DNA from: Streptomyces roseolus
GTDB taxonomy: Bacteria; Actinomycetota; Actinomycetes; Streptomycetales; Streptomycetaceae
DNA length: 64,000 nt
Direction of reading: 5' to 3'
Assembly (NCBI RefSeq): GCF_014649855.1
Contig: NZ_BMTV01000006.1
Coordinates: 80,624 to 144,623 of the forward strand
This document shows positions 59,272-64,000 of the stretch, piece by piece (positions within the stretch are counted from its first letter, which is position 1; each line of letters begins with the position of its first letter). Position numbers and translations under genes: made by a program. The notes under the pieces were generated by a model. That model saw only the letters and a list, made by a program, of their open reading frames with translations. It had not been told where the DNA came from and ran no database searches.

Positions 59272-61397
59272 GTGCCCCAGCTCGCCTTCGCCAACTCCTT
59301 CTGGGAGAGCTACGACGTCCTGGAGAAGCAGGTCAAGGCCGGCGTACGCAAGGCGATGGCGAAGTTCCAGCTGCTCACGGTCGCGGAACTGCGCGCGGAC
59401 AAGGGCCTGCACCTCGAATCCGTCGACAAGGCCAGGGATCCGCGGATGCGCACCATCCGCATCAACGACTTCTGGCGCGGCGTCGTCCTCGCACCCGACG
59501 ACGGCAGTGACACCTTCCTCCTGCTGAACGTGGTGCCCCACGACGACGCCTACACCTGGGCCGCGAAGCGCCTCTACACGGTCAACACCGCCACGCGCGC
59601 CCTCGAAGTGCGCAACGTCGCCGCCATCGAGCAGCTGACGCCGGCTCTGGAGAAGGCCGCCCGCACCGCTCCGGACCTGCTCTTCGCCGCGTACTCCGAC
59701 ACCTCGGCATCGACGACCAAGTGCTCCGTGCCGTCCGGACCATCATCGACCGGCCCCAGCTCGACGCCTTCGGCACCCTGCTGCCCGAGGACCAGTTCGA
59801 GGTGCTCACCTTCCTCGCCGAGGGCTTCTCCCCGGAGGAGGTGTACCGGGACGTGGTCGCCGGGCGCAGGCCGGCCCGTGCCACCCCCGAACCCACCGAG
59901 GACCTCGCCACCGCCATCGCCAACACCAGCAGCCGCATCCGGCTCGTCACCGAACCCGACGAGCTCGCCGACATCCTCGCGAAGCCGTTCGCCGCCTGGC
60001 GCGTCTTCCTGCACCCCTCCCAGCGGCGCCTCGCCTACCGCTTCTCGTACAACGGTCCCGTACAGGTCTCCGGCGGGCCGGGAACCGGCAAGACGGTCGT
60101 CGCCCTGCACCGGGTCAAGCACCTGCTGTCCCGCTCGCCGGACAGCCGGGTGCTCCTCACCACGTACACGAACGCGCTCGCCGCCTCGCTCCGCGAGAAC
60201 CTGGCGCTGCTCCTCGACGACGCCGACCTGCTCTCCCGCGTGGACGTCACCACCGTCAACGCCTACGCGTACCGGATGGTGCGGGAGCTGGCAGGCCGGG
60301 TCCCCAGCCCCGTCGGCGACCAGGAGGAACGGCGGATCTGGCAGCAGGTGGCGAAGCAGCTCGGCCTTCCCTGGACCGAACAGTTCCTGGCACAGGAGTA
60401 CCGCCACGTGGTCCTCGCCCAGGGGCTGCGCACCGTCGAGGACTACCTCAACGCCACCCGCAAGGGGCGGGGGACGGCCCTCGGGCCCCTGAAGCGCGCG
60501 CAGTTGTGGAGGGCGGTCGACGCCTTCGAGACCGCGCTCCATACGAAGGGGATCTCCACGCACCTCCGGATCTGTGACGACGCCGCCCGCAGGATGGCGG
60601 AAGCGGACCGCGCGGCGTACGGCTACACGCACGTGGTGGTCGACGAGGCGCAGGACCTCCATCCGGCGCAGTGGCGGGTCCTGAGGGCGGCCGTCGCCCC
60701 TGGACCGGACGACCTGTTCATCACCGGCGACCCGCACCAGCGGATCTACGACGCCCACGTCTCCCTGGCGGCCCTCGGCATTCAGGTGACCGGCCGGTCC
60801 AGCCGACTGCGGATCAACTACCGCAGCACCGAGGAGATTCTGACGTGGTCCACCGGTGTCCTCGCCGACGAGCCGGTCGGCGATCTCGGGGGAGAGGGCG
60901 CTGACAGCCTCACCGGATACCGGTCCCTGCTGCACGGAAGGCGCCCGCACGTCGAGGGCCATTCCTCGGAGCAGGCCGAGGTCACCGCACTCGTCGAGCG
61001 TGTCAGGGGCTGGCTGGGGCAGGGAATCCGCCCCTCCGAGATCGCGGTCTGCACACGGTTCAACCTGCTCCTCGACAAGGTCGGCACCCGCCTCGAAGCC
61101 GCGGGTGTGCCCACCGTGAAGGTGAAGGACAACCCGGCGGCGTCCACCGAAGGAGTGCGTCTGGCGACCATGCACGCCATGAAGGGGCTGGAGTTCCGTT
61201 GCGTGGCGGTCGTGGGCGTCACCGAAAGCGCGGTGCCGTTCGCCCGGGAGGTCACTCCCGTGGAGGTGGACCGCCTTCAGCACGATTCGGACATGTTGCG
61301 TGAGCGGTGCGTGCTCTTCGTGGCCTGCACGCGCGCACGCGAAGCCCTGCACGTCTCCTGGAGCGGTGTCCCGAGCCCGTTCCTGCCGACGCCTTGA
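59272..61397 (+). CDS. UvrD-type SF1 helicase interrupted by an apparent frameshift
   Basis: The N-terminal part (VPQLAFANSFWESYDVLEKQ ... RTIRINDFWRGVVLAP), with the RelE-like fold seen at the start of actinobacterial UvrD proteins, is read from GTG 59272 (AGGAG 7 nt upstream) to about 59700. The helicase body is in another frame, from about 59690 to 61397: Walker A GGPGTGKTVVAL, VVDEAQDLHPAQWRVL, INYRSTEEI, TMHAMKGLEFR and VACTRAREALHVSW. One base appears missing near 59690-59702. It is either a mutation, a sequencing error or, less likely, recoding. Intact length would be about 708 aa. It lies 39 bp after mcrC. Confidence 0.8.
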
Positions 61398-61413
61398 CGG
61401 GCAGGGGCCGCGA

Positions 61414-63084
61414 TCAGCTTCCGTCGTCGTCCGACGGTGGAAGCAGCGCACCGTTGGTGAGGCCGTCGCGTGCCAGCGCGGCGGCGCGACGGCTGAGCTC
61501 CGTGAGCTCGCGGACGCTCTGCTCGAAGGCGGCGAGGTCTCGGAAAGCGGCTCCGTAGCGACGTTGTTCGTCGATCCCCATCTGAGGGATGCGAGCACCA
61601 CGGGTGTCCACGCGGAACGTTCCGCTCGCGCTCGTCGAGCGGCGGTTGTTGGCCGCGCTCCGCAGGAAGCCGTTCAGATAGTCGCTGTCGAGCTGCTTGC
61701 TCGTCGACAGCGCCTCGTCGTCGGAGATCTCGATCAGACCGGCACGAGCGAGCTCCGAGAGACTGACAGAGGCCCCTTCGTTGAGGCTGCCCGAACCCGC
61801 GCCGAGTGGCGGCAGCAGGCCGTGGAGCAGGGCCATCCGTTGGCCGATCGCCCTTCTGACGGCAGCGTACTCGGTCACGTAGTCGGTGAGTTTCGCCGCG
61901 ATGTGCGCTGCAGGCGTCAGGTCGACTGTGTCGTCGAGCAGTTCGATGCGGGGGACTTCGGTGCTCTGACCCGATCCGGTTTCGAACGACGCGCTCGCGT
62001 CGAGAGCGCTGAGGTCGGTCATCCGTACGGTCTCGACGGCGGGATGCTCCTCCGAGGGGCGGCGGAGAACCCATAGATGGACCGAGAGGGAGTGCGAGGC
62101 GGCCATGCCCGGCGGAAGGGCGACCACGTGGGTGAGCAGCCCGCGACGCACGATCTCGGCCCGGATGCGGCGTCCCGCCTTGCGGTAGGCGACCGACGTC
62201 GGCATCACCATGACGACCTGTCCGCCGGGGGCGGTGTGGGCGTAGCAGTGCTGGAGCCAGGCCAGCTCGCTCTCGGCGCGGGACGGGACGCCGAACTCCC
62301 AGCGGGCGTCCAGGAGAAGGTCCTCCCGCCCCCATTCGGCGACCCCGACCGGTGGTTCGCAGACCACGAGGCCTGCCCTGAGGTCCGGGTACGCGTCGTT
62401 CCGCAGGGAGTCGCCCGCTTGGAGGGCGACGTCGGTCAGCCCGGTCAGCCGGGCCCGCAGCTCGGCGAAGCGCACGTTCCCGGGAACGATGTCCTGCCCG
62501 AACAGTTCCGTGCCCCCGTCCGCGAAGGCGAAGAGGAGAGAACCGATTCCGCACGTGGGGTCCAGAACGGCTCCGGCCGGCGGTCCCGCGATGTACTTGA
62601 TCGCCTGGATGAGACGTGCCGACGTGACGCCGTCGGAACCCGCACGTCCCGACGAGTCGACGAGCCGGGAGGTGAGATCGGTGAGGAGCGTACCGGCGGG
62701 GACGTCGGCGACGAGCTCGGCGACGAGTGTCCGGAGGGGCGTTCTGCCGTCGCCACCGATCGAGTCCGGGCTGTCCTCCGCCAGGACCTCGGCGACTGCC
62801 GTCAGCCCACCGAGCATGTCGTCGCCGAATTCCGCGCGCAACTGCTCCCACAGCCGGACCTCGGCGGATGCCTCGCGTCCCTTGCGCTGGCTCTCGAGCC
62901 AGCGTCGGACGTCCGAGAGGGCGAAGAGGGGGCTGCTTGTCCCGCCCGTCACCGGGGCCGGAAAGTCCTCGTGCCGTCGGCGCCAGTTGGAGACGGCCGC
63001 GCGCGTGACCCCAGCCAGCCGGGCGATCTCGGCTGCGGTGACGACAGCGTCGGTGCCTTCCGGGCGTGCGGTCTCATCCTTCAT
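61414..63084 (-). CDS. HsdM-like protein with HTH and degenerate catalytic motif
   Basis: A 556-aa protein. Residues about 13-60 are an HTH (TAAEIARLAGVTRAAVSNWR; FALSDVRRWLESQ). The methylase core follows: SAM motif I LDPTCGIGSLLFAFADGG (about 190) and the HsdM-like ARWEFGVPSRAESELAWLQH, VVMVMPTSVAYRKAGRR. Catalytic motif IV, normally N/D-PP-F/Y/W, reads CEPPVG. The C-terminal helical part (SDDEALSTSKQLDSDYLNGF) resembles a specificity or partner region. ATG 63084 is used; an in-frame ATG at 63129 directly abuts the 17-bp repeat. It converges on the UvrD gene. It may bind SAM without methylating, acting as a regulator. Confidence 0.78.
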   Translation of the reverse strand: MKDETARPEGTDAVVTAAEIARLAGVTRAAVSNWRRRHEDFPAPVTGGTSSPLFALSDVRRWLESQRKGREASAEVRLWEQLRAEFGDDMLGGLTAVAEVLAEDSPDSIGGDGRTPLRTLVAELVADVPAGTLLTDLTSRLVDSSGRAGSDGVTSARLIQAIKYIAGPPAGAVLDPTCGIGSLLFAFADGGTELFGQDIVPGNVRFAELRARLTGLTDVALQAGDSLRNDAYPDLRAGLVVCEPPVGVAEWGREDLLLDARWEFGVPSRAESELAWLQHCYAHTAPGGQVVMVMPTSVAYRKAGRRIRAEIVRRGLLTHVVALPPGMAASHSLSVHLWVLRRPSEEHPAVETVRMTDLSALDASASFETGSGQSTEVPRIELLDDTVDLTPAAHIAAKLTDYVTEYAAVRRAIGQRMALLHGLLPPLGAGSGSLNEGASVSLSELARAGLIEISDDEALSTSKQLDSDYLNGFLRSAANNRRSTSASGTFRVDTRGARIPQMGIDEQRRYGAAFRDLAAFEQSVRELTELSRRAAALARDGLTNGALLPPSDDDGS

Positions 63085-63129
63085 GTTTCCCAAGGTACAC
63101 GCCACGGCAGAGAAAGAGCTTCGGGTCAT

Positions 63130-63146
63130 GTGTTGGCGATGTAAAC
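63130..63146. repeat. 17-bp repeat, copy 2
   Basis: Identical to 35032-35048 (GTGTTGGCGATGTAAAC), same orientation, 28.1 kb away. On the minus strand it ends one base before an in-frame ATG of the HsdM-like gene. No -10-like hexamer occurs 16-19 bp from its TTTACA. Confidence 0.97.
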
Positions 63147-63166
63147 GAGTAGCGGCTGGGTGCGGC

Positions 63167-63730
63167 TCAGGCCGCCGGGGGCCAGGCGTTCCGCCGTGCG
63201 AGGTCCAGGATCAGGGCGGCGATGTTCCAGGCGTCGTCCTCGCCGCGGTGGTGGCGGCCTTCCAGAGGGAGTCCGACGTGCGCGAGCGCCTGGGCCATGC
63301 CCGGGCGGCGGCGGAGGCCGTGAGCCTGGGTGAAGGCGGCCTTGGCGTTGGTGTGGTGGCGGCCGAAGGGATACGGGGTGCCCGTCGCCTCGCACTGGCG
63401 GGCGAACTGCTTGCGGTCGTAGTCGCCCCAGCTCGCCCACGGGCGCCTGCCGGCGGCGTGGTCGCGGGCGAGGGTCCGGCAGGCGGTCGCGAAGTCGACG
63501 CCGCTGTCGACCTCGGCCTGGGTGAGACCGGTCAGTTCGGTGCAGAACGGGCTCACGCGCGAGCGGGTCGGGCGGACCAGGAGCCGGTGACGGCTGATCC
63601 GTTCCCCCACGGTCACGTCCACCACGGTCAGCCCGATCTCGATGATCTCGCTCACCGCCCCGGGCGGCGTGGCCGTGTCCCAGCAGGTGGCTTCGACGTC
63701 GACGACGTTGATCAGGTGGTGGGGTTCCAT
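63167..63730 (-). CDS. DEDDh-type 3'-5' exonuclease
   Basis: A 187-aa nuclease of the ERI-1/KapD-like DnaQ fold. Exo I is VVDVEATCWD (Asp, Glu), Exo II is WASWGDYDRKQFARQC (Asp), Exo III is HHRGEDDAWNIAALI (His, Asp). The Cys-containing motif II flank and EIIEIGLTVVDV fit the group. No ribosome site precedes ATG 63730; a TACGCT hexamer lies 6 nt upstream, so leaderless expression is plausible. It sits just outside the defence island. Substrate could be RNA or DNA ends. Confidence 0.88.
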   Translation of the reverse strand: MEPHHLINVVDVEATCWDTATPPGAVSEIIEIGLTVVDVTVGERISRHRLLVRPTRSRVSPFCTELTGLTQAEVDSGVDFATACRTLARDHAAGRRPWASWGDYDRKQFARQCEATGTPYPFGRHHTNAKAAFTQAHGLRRRPGMAQALAHVGLPLEGRHHRGEDDAWNIAALILDLARRNAWPPAA

Positions 63731-63787
63731 GCGCGGAGCGTAGGAGGCCGGGCGGGGCGACGGCACCCGGATTTTCGTCCGTCCTGT

Positions 63788-64000
63788 TCAGCCCTCCTGC
63801 GGGGGCAGCACGGCGCGGAGGGCCGTCACCGCGTGGGCGCGGTGGTCGTCGAGCCAGCGGAGGGCGTTGGCCTTGTCGTCGTGGAGGATGCTGCTGAGGA
63901 CGGCCCGGTGTTCGTGGACGGCCTGGGAGCGGTGGGCGGGGTCGGTGTAGTAGAGGGAGCGGTAGGCGTCCGTGGAGTCCCACAGGGTGGTGATCATGCG
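63788..64000 (-). CDS. FCD-domain (GntR/FadR-type) regulator, C-terminal part
   Basis: The last about 70 residues of a protein that starts beyond the right edge. The segment AYRSLYYTDPAHRSQAVHEH, then RAVLSSILHDDKANALRWLD and H-AHAVTALRAV is typical of the helical FCD effector domain, with the metal-type His in VHEHRAV and near DDHRAHAV. The DNA-binding half is not in the window. Confidence 0.75.
   Translation of the reverse strand, partial: RMITTLWDSTDAYRSLYYTDPAHRSQAVHEHRAVLSSILHDDKANALRWLDDHRAHAVTALRAVLPPQEG

Noticed and set aside
59650..59760. Programmed ribosomal frameshift in the UvrD gene
   Set aside because: No slippery heptamer or following pseudoknot was recognised; simple deletion or error is more likely.
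35032..63146. att sites of an integrative element
   Set aside because: No integrase, tRNA end or relaxase is visible near either copy, so I report the repeat but do not call attachment sites.

Overview
The window is very GC-rich. Its coding style (GC-saturated third codon positions, GTG starts, ATGA/GTGA overlaps), its SARP regulator, gas-vesicle genes and XRE-DUF5753/DUF397/HATPase triad all point to a Streptomyces or close actinomycete chromosome. No rRNA, tRNA, transposase or CRISPR array was seen.

1-25.7 kb is a mixed accessory/housekeeping stretch. It holds a secreted NlpC/P60-like protein with lectin-type repeats (cut by the left edge); a LuxR+SARP regulator; an aldo/keto reductase; and a gas-vesicle remnant (gvpZ-like gene on the minus strand, gvpL' fragment, gvpS and gvpK on the plus strand) joined head to head as if by a rearrangement. 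Next come a SpoIIE-type phosphatase; a cobalamin-riboswitch-controlled B12-type ABC importer; a metal-sensing ArsR facing a P1B-4 (cobalt-type) ATPase and a ferredoxin-like protein; a molybdate operon with a ModB-ModC fusion; CBS-BON and DUF1876 stress-type proteins; a secreted beta-propeller; a secreted M19-like hydrolase with a discoidin domain; and a TetR regulator.

25.7-63.1 kb is a large defence island. A minus-strand operon runs sigma70-coiled-coil protein, DrmA-like helicase, DrmB-like DUF1998 protein, small SF1 ATPase, from a near-consensus promoter (TTTACA-18-TATACT). Divergently, a plus-strand operon encodes a 2,117-aa Ser/Thr kinase-helicase-DUF1998 fusion, a DrmD-like SNF2 helicase and a DrmMI-like N6-adenine methyltransferase. 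Together these resemble DISARM class 1 without an evident drmC, plus a DruE-like giant helicase carrying a complete kinase domain and a dedicated sigma factor. I know of no described system with this combination.

Downstream in the island lie a helical hypothetical protein, two cell-surface-type proteins, a CoiA-like protein with three copies of one module, the XRE/DUF397/HATPase triad, an McrBC pair whose McrB has an EVE-like N-terminus, a UvrD-type helicase interrupted by an apparent frameshift, and an HsdM-like protein with HTH and a degenerate catalytic motif (EPPV in place of NPPF). A 17-bp identical direct repeat lies at 35032-35048, overlapping the -35 of the sigma operon, and again at 63130-63146, just upstream of the HsdM-like gene.

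The right edge has a DEDDh exonuclease and the C-terminus of a GntR/FadR-type (FCD) regulator. All functions are read from motifs and gene order; no database search was run.
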